A DNA stretch of 8,755 bases from an uncultured bacterium (GTDB taxonomy: Bacteria; Actinomycetota; Coriobacteriia; Coriobacteriales; Coriobacteriaceae). The stretch lies in the NCBI GenBank assembly GCA_905215205.1, contig CAJMPK010000056.1, positions 1 through 8,755 of the forward strand. Reading direction: 5' to 3'. The notes under the pieces are model-generated. The model did not search any database, had not been told where the DNA came from, and was given only the letters and a program-made list of their open reading frames with translations. The translations under genes and the position numbers were made by a program. Positions within the stretch are counted from its first letter, which is position 1, and every line of letters starts with the position of its first letter. Below, one piece after another: positions 1-6,482 of this stretch.

Positions 1-1977
1 CTCAAGAACCGCATTATGTTCCCGCCGCTGACTACCGGCTACGAGGAGCGTGACGGTTCCATCGGCGAGCGCAGCCTGGCTTTTTACGAGCGCCTGGCCC
101 GTGGCGGCGTGAGCTACATCGTCATCGGCGACGTCGCTCCCGTTATGACCGCGAGCCCCACGCCCAAGCTAGCGACCGACGCCCAGATCCCCACGTTTAA
201 GGCGCTGGCCGACGCCGTCCACAAGCACGGCGCCAAGGTTGCGCTGCAGCTGTTCCACCCCGAGTACGACGTGCCCGGTGTCGGCCGCATGGTCATGGGT
301 TCCATGGCCGCCGCCAAGGCCGCGCAGGAGGCCAAGGCCGCCGGCGACGAGGAGGCCTTTGCCGCCAAGATGGCCGAGTCCAACGAGATCCGCAATCAGG
401 CCTACGCCAAGCTGCACCACGACATGCAGCACTTTGTGAACGAGGCCAGCGTGGATCAGCTCACCCAGATCAAGGAGGCCATCGCTGCCTCGGCCGCCCG
501 CGCGCAGCAGGCCGGCATCGACGCCATCGAGGTCCACGGCGACCGCTTGGTGGGTTCGCTGTGCTCGGCCATCCTCAACCAACGCACCGACGAGTACGGT
601 GGCTCGTTCGAGAACCGCGTTCGCTACGCGCTGGAGGTCGTCGCTGCCATTAAGGAAGCCGCGCCGCAGCTGATGGTGGAGTACAAGCTCCCCGTGATCA
701 TGGAGAACCCCGATGGCACGCCGCGCGGCAAGGGTGGCTTGCAGCCCGACGAGGCATGCGAGTTCGCCAAACTGCTCGAGGGCGCGGGCATCGACATGAT
801 CCAGGTCGCGCAGGCCAACCACACCGGCAACATGGGCGACACCATTCCGCCCATGGGCGCCATGCCCTACAACTGGACGCTGCCCGTGGCCGAGCGCGTC
901 AAGGCCCTGGTCTCCGTGCCGGTGGCAACCGTGGGCCGTGTTGTCTCGGTCGAGGCCGGCGAGAAGATTCTGGAAGACGGCGCGGCCGACATCATCGCCT
1001 ACGGCCGCTCGCTCATGTGCGACCCCGACATTGCGCTGAAGGCCGCCACGGGTGAGCCCATCCGCGAGTGCCTCAACTGCAACAAGGGCTGCGTCGACGC
1101 GATTCAAAACCGCAAGTACATCTCGTGCGTGCTCAACGCCGAGAACGGTGACGAGGCGACCATCGCTATTAAGCCGGGCGAGGGCGACAAGAAGATCGCC
1201 GTGGTGGGCGGCGGCATCGCCGGCCTGGAGGCTGCGCGCGTAGCGGCCAAGCGCGGCTACGATGTGACCGTCTACGAGGCGAGCGATCATCTGGGCGGCC
1301 AGATTGTGCTGGCGGCCGCGCCTCCGCGCAAGGACGAGATCATGCGCTCGGTTGAGTACTACGAGAAGATTCTGCCCGGCCTGGGAGTGAAGGTTGAGCT
1401 CAACCATGCCGCTACCGCTGAGGACCTCAACGCCGCCGACGCCGCGATTGTGGCTGTGGGCGCACACGACGTGGTCATCCCCGTTCCGGGCGCCGACTCG
1501 GAGAAGGTCGTCTCGAGCTGGGACGTGCTGGCCGGCAAGGTGGAGCTCAGCGGGCGCGTCGCCGTCATTGGCGGTGGCCTGGTGGGCACCGAGACTGCCG
1601 AGTACCTGCTGCAGCATGGCTGCGAGGTGGCGATCGTGGAGATGCTCGACAAGATTGCCGCGGGCGAGTCCGAGACCATTCTGCCGCTGATCATGAGCGA
1701 CTTTGCCGAGCACAACGTGGAGCAGCACGTGAAGACCCGCCTGACCGCCATTACCGACGAGGGCGTGGAGGCCATTCGCACTACCGAGGACGGCGCCGAG
1801 GAGCCGGTGAAGATCGCCTGCGATTACGTGGTGATGGCCGTGGGCTCCAAGGCCAACGCGTTTGACCTGGATGGCGTGACGGTGCCCGTGACCTGCGTGG
1901 GCGACTGCTCGGGCGAGCGCACCGCCGACATTGCGAGCGCCATTCGCACGGCATATCACGCGGCCAACGAGCTGTAG
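1..1977 (+). CDS. Old yellow enzyme-family NADH:flavin oxidoreductase / 2-enoate reductase-like (5' truncated by window edge)
   Basis: The frame is open from base 1, and the residues before the first Met (LKNRI, then MFPPL) match the usual start of this family's barrel. The true start therefore lies a short way upstream, and the ATG at 16 is probably internal. Numbering from that Met, residues 1 to about 345 form an FMN-binding TIM barrel. A 4Fe-4S motif follows with C352, C355, C359 and C371, spaced as in 2,4-dienoyl-CoA reductase. Two Rossmann glycine motifs follow: GGGIAG at 398-403 (FAD) and GGGLVG at 519-524 (NAD(P)H). This FMN/4Fe-4S/FAD layout is that of FadH, clostridial 2-enoate reductase and BaiH, which reduce (or, for BaiH, oxidise) activated C=C bonds in the cytoplasm. 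The substrate cannot be read from sequence. An Ala/Glu-rich insertion at about 95-140 and altered active-site residues are unusual. It is probably the last gene of its transcript, since a strong terminator follows. The fold is confident; the specific reaction is not. Confidence 0.9.
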   Translation, partial: LKNRIMFPPLTTGYEERDGSIGERSLAFYERLARGGVSYIVIGDVAPVMTASPTPKLATDAQIPTFKALADAVHKHGAKVALQLFHPEYDVPGVGRMVMGSMAAAKAAQEAKAAGDEEAFAAKMAESNEIRNQAYAKLHHDMQHFVNEASVDQLTQIKEAIAASAARAQQAGIDAIEVHGDRLVGSLCSAILNQRTDEYGGSFENRVRYALEVVAAIKEAAPQLMVEYKLPVIMENPDGTPRGKGGLQPDEACEFAKLLEGAGIDMIQVAQANHTGNMGDTIPPMGAMPYNWTLPVAERVKALVSVPVATVGRVVSVEAGEKILEDGAADIIAYGRSLMCDPDIALKAATGEPIRECLNCNKGCVDAIQNRKYISCVLNAENGDEATIAIKPGEGDKKIAVVGGGIAGLEAARVAAKRGYDVTVYEASDHLGGQIVLAAAPPRKDEIMRSVEYYEKILPGLGVKVELNHAATAEDLNAADAAIVAVGAHDVVIPVPGADSEKVVSSWDVLAGKVELSGRVAVIGGGLVGTETAEYLLQHGCEVAIVEMLDKIAAGESETILPLIMSDFAEHNVEQHVKTRLTAITDEGVEAIRTTEDGAEEPVKIACDYVVMAVGSKANAFDLDGVTVPVTCVGDCSGERTADIASAIRTAYHAANEL

Positions 1978-2052
1978 TTGAACATCGCGGCCAGGCGGGA
2001 CGGTAGCACGGATTCGTTTCGCCCGGCTGTGTCCCGTCGGGTGTCAATCGGT

Positions 2053-2093
2053 GCGGGGCCTGCAAGCGCAGCAGGTCCCGCCCTTTTTGTTTT
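2053..2093 (+). terminator. Intrinsic terminator after the flavin oxidoreductase gene
   Basis: An 11-bp stem (GCGGGGCCTGC at 2053-2063 with GCAGGTCCCGC at 2071-2081, one G-T wobble) closes a 7-base loop. Two C then a run of five T (2084-2088) and a further T-rich stretch follow. This is a classic rho-independent terminator, 75 bases past the stop codon. It separates the oxidoreductase from everything downstream. Confidence 0.9.
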
Positions 2094-2187
2094 GCTCCGG
2101 TGGATGGCAATGTGCGGTAATCATGAGGAGTGAGGACGTCTACTGCCTTGCAGATCACTCAAAATTATTGGGGGAGGGGTTAATAAC

Positions 2188-2212
2188 TATATCCTCTATA
2201 CCAAAGGATATA
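2188..2212. repeat. 8-bp inverted repeat in AT-rich spacer
   Basis: TATATCCT at 2188-2195 is perfectly complementary to AGGATATA at 2205-2212 around a 9-base centre. The arms are AT-rich and no T run follows, so an operator or an RNA hairpin is more plausible than a terminator. No function is shown. Confidence 0.4.
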
Positions 2213-2248
2213 AAGAGATGCCAATTTTGTTGACAAGCGAATGACGAT

Positions 2249-2265
2249 TAGCTGCGAGTCAGCTA
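2249..2265. repeat. 6-bp inverted repeat TAGCTG/CAGCTA
   Basis: TAGCTG (2249-2254) and CAGCTA (2260-2265) flank a 5-base centre. The pair sits 14 bases after the isolated TTGACA box. It has the size of a dimeric repressor half-site pair, but a match this short can occur by chance. Confidence 0.25.
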
Positions 2266-2343
2266 CCAGCGTAAATAATCGATAAAGAAATGTCGTAAAT
2301 TGATGCCAAATGCCCAGATAACGCCGCGCCTATTTTAATTAAC

Positions 2344-2376
2344 TGCTTTGAGCAAACAGCAAAATGCTACTATCTA
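2344..2376 (+). promoter_or_regulatory. Putative extended -10 promoter with AGCA/TGCT repeats upstream of the HTH gene
   Basis: TGCTACTAT at 2365-2373 fits an extended -10 element (TG-n-TACTAT). An alternative reading is TTGAGC (2348-2353) with a 17-base spacer before TATCTA (2371-2376). Either would start the transcript near 2380, giving a leader of about 40 bases before the GTG at 2418. The same stretch holds small dyads TGCT-TTG-AGCA (2344-2354) and AGCA-AAA-TGCT (2358-2368), and AGCAAA twice in tandem 7 bases apart. These could be binding sites for a regulator, possibly the HTH protein itself. The promoter is plausible; the operator role is inference. Confidence 0.45.
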
Positions 2377-2417
2377 ACATGCACGTAAGAAGGCAGATTA
2401 ACGGTTGAGGCTAAGAA

Positions 2418-2822
2418 GTGGCAGGTATGTCAGAAGCAACAAGGACTCGCACGCATGCGCCCGAGGTTAGGCAGCGCGCCGTCGAGATCCTCCAAGAGGG
2501 GGTCGGTCACCGCGCCCTCGCCGCAAAGCTTGGCATTCCCCAGGCCACGGCTCGTCAGTGGGCCCGCGCATATGCCGTGGGCGGTGCCGATGCCGTGCTC
2601 AACGCGGGCACTCGTCATCACACCTATTCGTACGACGTAAAGCTCGCTGTGGTTAAGGACCGTCTGGAAAACGGCTTGACGGTTCGCGAGGCCATGATCA
2701 AGCACAAGATTCCCAGCGAGTCTTCGGTCAAGGCTTGGTGCCGTCAGTACCGCGAGAGCGGTGAGTCCGCACTGGTCGATAAGCCGCGCGGTCGCAAGCC
2801 GCGCGTTAAAAAGGCGGAATAG
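2418..2822 (+). CDS. Double helix-turn-helix protein, IS3/IS150 OrfA-like, stand-alone
   Basis: This 134-residue, strongly basic protein contains two consecutive helix-turn-helix units of the transposase-associated type (HTH_28-like). The first is at about residues 14-58, around LAAKLGIPQATARQWA. The second is at about 70-118, around MIKHKIPSESSVKAWC, with a basic tail (RGRKPRVKK). The arrangement matches InsJ/OrfA of IS150-type elements, which bind DNA for an OrfB DDE integrase. No OrfB follows: an intrinsic terminator comes 13 bases after the stop and then the hydrogenase operon. It is therefore an IS relic or a domesticated DNA-binding regulator. GTG at 2418 is preferred because GAGG at 2407-2410 lies 7 bases upstream; the ATG at 2427 (residue 4) is the alternative. 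Coding composition is GC-rich like its neighbours, unlike the AT-rich region before it. Confidence 0.8.
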   Translation: MAGMSEATRTRTHAPEVRQRAVEILQEGVGHRALAAKLGIPQATARQWARAYAVGGADAVLNAGTRHHTYSYDVKLAVVKDRLENGLTVREAMIKHKIPSESSVKAWCRQYRESGESALVDKPRGRKPRVKKAE

Positions 2823-2834
2823 CAAACGGGATGG

Positions 2835-2857
2835 TGTGCCCACAGGGGCGCATTTTT
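2835..2857 (+). terminator. Intrinsic terminator after the HTH gene
   Basis: TGTGCCC (2835-2841) pairs with GGGCGCA (2846-2852), with one T-G wobble and a 4-base loop, followed directly by five T (2853-2857). It lies 13 bases past the HTH stop codon. It implies that the HTH gene and the hydrogenase operon are separate transcripts, so the operon promoter should lie between about 2858 and 2990. Confidence 0.8.
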
Positions 2858-2947
2858 CTTGCCGCGCCTCTGCTCCAATGCGGACATGCCCTTACCCCGT
2901 ACGCCCAAAACTCCCCAGTTGACCGAAAACCTGCCGCCGCTACTCCT

Positions 2948-2974
2948 CAATTGAGCTATAACGTTAAACAATTG
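2948..2974 (+). promoter_or_regulatory. Possible ech promoter/operator: TATAAC box inside paired CAATTG sites
   Basis: TATAAC at 2957-2962 resembles a -10 element and would start the transcript near 2969, about 34 bases before the ech start codon. No convincing -35 lies at the matching distance; TTGACC at 2919-2924 is too far away for this box. The box is enclosed by two identical CAATTG palindromes (2948-2953 and 2969-2974) with starts 21 bp apart, two helical turns. It overlaps the 8-bp palindrome TAACGTTA (2959-2966). This is what a regulated promoter could look like, but the assignment is inference. Confidence 0.35.
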
Positions 2975-3002
2975 CAGCGTTTTTGCATGGGGGAGTGATG
3001 GT

Positions 3003-5885
3003 ATGACGCTATTGTATTTCCTTACCCTGTTTCCGCTGGTACCGGCGCTGGGCATGCTGCTCGCGCGCGGTGACCGCGCCCGCGATGCGGTGGGGCTCAT
3101 AGGTTCCGGCATTATTATGGCGGTGACAGTTGTAGTCGCCGTCATGTTTTTTGGCACGGGTCCGCAGAGCTTTGAGGTTGCCCCCGGCACCTCGCATGTG
3201 CTCTCGATCGTCAGTTCCGCCATCGATGTCATCCTGTGCGCTGTCATCCTGTACAACGCGTACAAATATAGGAACGCGCTCACCACGGTGTTCGGCGTGG
3301 TGCAGCTGGTGGGTTCGGTTGTCTTTTCGACCATGACGCTGCCCGCGGCCGAAGCCGTCACGGCGACGCCGCTCTACCTAGACTACATGAGCGTGATCAT
3401 GGTCCTCGCCGTCGGCATCGTCGGCAGCCTAATCTGCGTGTATGCCCTGGGCTACATGAAGGACTTCCAAGCGCACGATGAGCACGAGGCCGCGCTGCGT
3501 GGGCAGGCCGCGCCCGACCGTCGCCCGCAGTTCCTGGCGCTTATGTTCTTGTTCCTCTCGGCCATGTTCGTCATCGTGACGAGCGACAACCTGGAGTGGC
3601 TGTTCTGCGGTTGGGAAATCACCACCGTGTGCTCGTTCCTCATGATTGGCTACACGCGCACGCCCGAGGCCATCAAGAACGCCTTTACCCAGATTATCCT
3701 CAACATGCTGGGCGGCATCGCGTTTTTGGCCGGACTCATGTATCTGCACGTTAACGGCATGCCGCTGACCATCTCGGGCATGATCGAGCTTTCCGGCGCC
3801 GGAACCGCGCAATCCGCGCTGCTGGTGATGCCGGTCATTCTGCTGTCGCTCGCCGCACTCACCAAGGCCGCACAGATGCCGTTCCACACTTGGCTGTTGG
3901 GTGCCATGGTTGCCCCCACGCCCACGAGTGCCCTGCTGCACTCGTCAACCATGGTCAAAGCCGGCGTGTTCCTGATGGTCAAGCTGAGCCCGCTCTATGC
4001 CATCTATCCCGTGACCGGCTTTATGGTCACGAGTGTGGGCGCCATCACGTTTTTGCTCGCTGCCCTCATGGCCATCTCGCAGAGCAACGCCAAACGCGTA
4101 CTCGCGTACTCCACCATTTCCAACTTGGGCCTCATCAGTGCCTGCTTGGGTGTCGGCGCGCCCGAGGCCGTATGGGCGGCCATCTTCCTGATCCTGTTCC
4201 ATACGGTGGCTAAGTCGCTGCTGTTCCTGTGCGTGGGCACGGCCGAGCACCATATCGGCAGCCGCGATATCGAGGACATGGACGGTATGTTCAGCCGCAT
4301 GCCGCACCTGACGCGCCTGATGATGCTAGGCATCATGGGCATGTTCGTGGCGCCGTTTGGCATGCTCGTATCCAAGTGGGGCGCCCTGGTGGCGTTTGCG
4401 CAGACCGGCAACGTGCTCATGATCATGGTGCTGGCCTTTGGCTCGGCCGCGACGTTTTACTTCTGGGGTAAGTGGCTCGCCAAGCTTTCGGGTGTCGACC
4501 CCACGGCTCAAAACGTTGAGGTCAATGTCCATAAGACCGAATGGATGGCGCTCAACACCATCGCCGCGCTGCTGATTCTGTGCTGCGTGGCGTTTCCGGT
4601 TATCTCGAGCGGTCTGGTGTCGCCTTACTTGGCCATGGTGTTTGGCCGCGTGCCGTATGTTATTGGCAAGGATGCCATGTACCTGATGGTGGTTATCGTG
4701 GCGTTTATCGCCGTGGTGCTGCTGACGTCGTTCCGCGTGAGCAATAAGCCGCACGTCAACGTGTACCTTTCGGGTGTGGGAACCGACAAATATCGCCATT
4801 TCCGCGGCTCGATGGGACACGAGGTGAAGGCCGAAAAGCGCAATTGGTACTCGGAGGACGCCCTTGGCGAGAAGCGTATTGGCCCCGCGGGTAGCGTCGT
4901 GTGCTGCAGCATTATCTTGTTTGCGCTGCTGTGTTGCGCGTGGATTGGGCCCGAGAGGCTTGCCATGAGCGCGCCCTCGGTGCTGCGCGGCAAGTATTTT
5001 GAAGGCTCGGGCGTCGTGGGCATTTTTATTGGCACCGTGGCGTTTGCCTTGCTGGCGCCGCTTGTGGGCGGCTTGATCGACGGCATCGACCGCAAGCTGT
5101 CCGCTCGCATGCAGGGCCGCGTGGGCCCGCGCCTGCTGCAGCCCTTCTACGACGTTGCCAAGCTGCTGCGCAAGGCCCCTGCCAGCGTAAACACCATGGA
5201 TGATACCTACATGGCGTGCGCGCTCATCTTTACCGTGGTGGGCGGCGGCATCTTTGTGTCGGGTTCCAACACGCTGCTGTGCGCTTTCATGGTTACCCTC
5301 GCCGCGATCTTTGTGGTGTTGGCGTCCGCCTCGACGCAAAGCCCGTTTGCCCAGGTCGGTGCCGACCGCGAGCTGCTGCAGGTTATGAGTTACGAGCCCG
5401 CCGTTTTGCTGATGAGCGTGGGCCTGTATCTCGCCACCGACAGCTTCGATTCCATCGCCGTGACGGGGCAGTCGGCCCCCATCATCGTGTACAGCGCTCC
5501 CGTTTTCCTCGCGCTGCTCGCGGTACTCACCATCAAGCTGCGCAAGTCGCCGTTTGACCTTTCGTACTCGCATCACGCGCATCAGGAGATCGTCCAGGGC
5601 GTCGCCACCGAGATGAGCGGCGGCACGCTGGCCAAGATGACCCTTATGCACTGGTGCGAGACCGTGCTGTTTTTGATGTGGGTGGGCATGTTCTTTGTTT
5701 GGGACAACCCCGTGAGCTGGGTCGTAGCCCTGGTCGTGATGGCCGCGACGTATTTTGTCGAGGTCCTGATCGACAACACCTTCGCACGCAGCACCTGGCG
5801 CAGCTGCTTTAAGCTCGGATGGGCCGTGGCGCTGGTGTTTGGCCTGCTCAACCTTATGCCCATCCTTGTCGACGTGTTTATTTAG
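3003..5885 (+). CDS. echA/echB: Fused EchA-EchB: antiporter-like plus NuoH-like membrane subunits of Ech-type [NiFe] hydrogenase
   Basis: This 960-residue polytopic membrane protein would form the ion-pumping arm of a group 4 energy-converting hydrogenase. Residues 1 to about 650 are an Mrp/NuoL/NuoM-like (EchA, HycC, HyfB) module. The proton-path residues of the family are present: E205 in GWEITT, K288 in TKAAQMPF, K319 in MVKAGVF and K404 in AKSLLF, plus the AKRVLAYSTISNLG segment. Residues about 655-960 are a complete NuoH-like (EchB, HycD) module. It shows the quinone-site-like helix region (RMQGRVGPR), the group 4 motif SPFDLSYSHHAHQE (E862 at its end) and ATEMSGGT (E870). Separate HycC and HycD of E. 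coli are about 608 and 307 residues, so both modules look full length. The start at 3003 is fixed by GGGGGAG at 2989-2995; the nearby ATG at 2998 meets a stop after two codons. It is the first gene of the operon, and its TAG is shared with the next gene's ribosome binding site. No frameshift is visible at the join. Confidence 0.93.
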   Translation: MTLLYFLTLFPLVPALGMLLARGDRARDAVGLIGSGIIMAVTVVVAVMFFGTGPQSFEVAPGTSHVLSIVSSAIDVILCAVILYNAYKYRNALTTVFGVVQLVGSVVFSTMTLPAAEAVTATPLYLDYMSVIMVLAVGIVGSLICVYALGYMKDFQAHDEHEAALRGQAAPDRRPQFLALMFLFLSAMFVIVTSDNLEWLFCGWEITTVCSFLMIGYTRTPEAIKNAFTQIILNMLGGIAFLAGLMYLHVNGMPLTISGMIELSGAGTAQSALLVMPVILLSLAALTKAAQMPFHTWLLGAMVAPTPTSALLHSSTMVKAGVFLMVKLSPLYAIYPVTGFMVTSVGAITFLLAALMAISQSNAKRVLAYSTISNLGLISACLGVGAPEAVWAAIFLILFHTVAKSLLFLCVGTAEHHIGSRDIEDMDGMFSRMPHLTRLMMLGIMGMFVAPFGMLVSKWGALVAFAQTGNVLMIMVLAFGSAATFYFWGKWLAKLSGVDPTAQNVEVNVHKTEWMALNTIAALLILCCVAFPVISSGLVSPYLAMVFGRVPYVIGKDAMYLMVVIVAFIAVVLLTSFRVSNKPHVNVYLSGVGTDKYRHFRGSMGHEVKAEKRNWYSEDALGEKRIGPAGSVVCCSIILFALLCCAWIGPERLAMSAPSVLRGKYFEGSGVVGIFIGTVAFALLAPLVGGLIDGIDRKLSARMQGRVGPRLLQPFYDVAKLLRKAPASVNTMDDTYMACALIFTVVGGGIFVSGSNTLLCAFMVTLAAIFVVLASASTQSPFAQVGADRELLQVMSYEPAVLLMSVGLYLATDSFDSIAVTGQSAPIIVYSAPVFLALLAVLTIKLRKSPFDLSYSHHAHQEIVQGVATEMSGGTLAKMTLMHWCETVLFLMWVGMFFVWDNPVSWVVALVVMAATYFVEVLIDNTFARSTWRSCFKLGWAVALVFGLLNLMPILVDVFI
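4953..4967 (+). promoter_or_regulatory. Shine-Dalgarno-like site and in-frame ATG at the EchA/EchB junction
   Basis: GAGAGG at 4953-4958 stands 6 bases before an in-frame ATG at 4965, codon 655 of the fused gene. Initiation there would give a 306-residue protein, about the length of a free-standing EchB/HycD, starting just before its first membrane helix. It may be the ancestral echB start kept after a stop codon was lost, or an active internal start. Only the sequence and its position are seen; use is inferred. Confidence 0.45.
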
Positions 5886-5897
5886 GAGGCGGCATCC

Positions 5898-6482
5898 ATG
5901 GATCATAAAATGTCGCGCTCGCCGTGGGTTATTCATTACGACGGCTCGAGCTGCAACGGATGCGATATCGAGGTGCTGGCCTCGCTCACGCCGCTGTTCG
6001 ATGCGGAGCGCTTTGGCGTGGTCAACACCGGCAACCCCAAGCATGCGGATATCTTTTTGGTGACGGGTTCGGTCAACGCGCAGAATCTGCCCGTCGTGCG
6101 CCAGATCTACAACCAGATGCTCGAGCCCAAGTGCGTGGTGGCCTGCGGTATCTGCGCGTGCTCGGGCGGCGTGTTCCGCGATGCGTACAACGTGATCGGC
6201 GGCGTGGACCGCGCGATTCCCGTGGACGTGTACGCGCCCGGGTGCGCCATTCGTCCCGAGACCGTGATCGATGCCATTGTGGAGGCGTGCGGCATCCTGG
6301 ACCAGAAGGAGGCCGTGATGCGCGCTGGTGGTGACCCGCTTACCGTGGGCGGCGCCGCTACCTGGGACGGTGGCGTTGAGCTGGGCGAGGACGGGTTTGT
6401 GGCCGCGGCTGGGGCCGGCGACGCGCATGCCGCTGGCGACGCACCTGCTGAGACGCCCGCCGCTGCAAAGGAGGCCGAGTAA
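5898..6482 (+). CDS. echC: EchC: small electron-transfer subunit of Ech-type [NiFe] hydrogenase (NuoB-like)
   Basis: This soluble 194-residue subunit holds the proximal 4Fe-4S cluster that hands electrons to the NiFe site in EchE. The expected ligands are C19 and C22 (SSCNGC), C86 (GICA) and C116 (PGC followed by AIRPE). The PGCAIRPE form, rather than PGCPPRPE of complex I, fits group 4 hydrogenases. Extra cysteines C79, C83 and C88 flank the third ligand. The conserved core ends near residue 150. An Ala/Gly/Glu-rich, acidic tail of about 45 residues without recognisable fold follows. AGGAGG at 5884-5889 overlaps the stop of the fused gene and sits 8 bases from the ATG at 5898, which favours that start over the ATG at 5910. 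Its stop overlaps the echD start by one base (TAATG), implying translational coupling. Confidence 0.93.
   Translation: MDHKMSRSPWVIHYDGSSCNGCDIEVLASLTPLFDAERFGVVNTGNPKHADIFLVTGSVNAQNLPVVRQIYNQMLEPKCVVACGICACSGGVFRDAYNVIGGVDRAIPVDVYAPGCAIRPETVIDAIVEACGILDQKEAVMRAGGDPLTVGGAATWDGGVELGEDGFVAAAGAGDAHAAGDAPAETPAAAKEAE

Larger units (their letters stand above)
2094..2417. other. AT-rich intergenic region without a supportable gene
   Basis: From about 2140 to 2400 the composition falls well below the GC-rich surroundings. The region holds two short dyads, a lone perfect TTGACA at 2230-2235 with no -10 element at a workable distance, and a promoter-like element near its right end. A 36-codon frame from the ATG at 2123 to 2233 has no Shine-Dalgarno sequence and no recognisable similarity, so it is not called as a gene. 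The low GC could reflect a regulatory region or the remains of an inserted element. Confidence 0.6.

Noticed and set aside
169..1959. A 596-codon open frame on the - strand opposite the flavin oxidoreductase
   Set aside because: It is a mirror of G/C-biased codons on the + strand. Its product is a His/Gly/Ala/Val-rich sequence without any recognisable domain, while the + strand protein has clear motifs.
1996..2036. CGGGAC/GTCCCG inverted repeat just after the oxidoreductase stop codon
   Set aside because: The arms are only 6 bp with a 29-base loop and no T run. The real terminator is the hairpin at 2053-2093.
2123..2233. A 36-codon small reading frame in the AT-rich spacer
   Set aside because: There is no Shine-Dalgarno sequence before the ATG and no recognisable similarity. 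A frame this short is common by chance in AT-rich DNA.
2230..2235. Perfect TTGACA as a -35 box for a promoter
   Set aside because: No sequence like a -10 element occurs 15-19 bases downstream (2251-2260 is GC-rich), so it is not called as a promoter.
2813..2998. A -1 frame that stays open from the end of the HTH gene (after TTAAAAAG at 2806-2813) to the ech leader, suggesting an OrfA/OrfB frameshift
   Set aside because: The run has only five A, so the classic A AAA AAG slippery heptamer is absent. The roughly 60 encoded residues show no DDE-integrase feature, and the intrinsic terminator at 2835-2857 lies inside it.
4326..6428. A 700-codon open frame on the - strand across the end of the fused gene and echC
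   Set aside because: It spans two well-supported genes in opposite orientation, is rich in His and Arg, has no membrane or catalytic motif, and is expected by chance in DNA with this codon bias.
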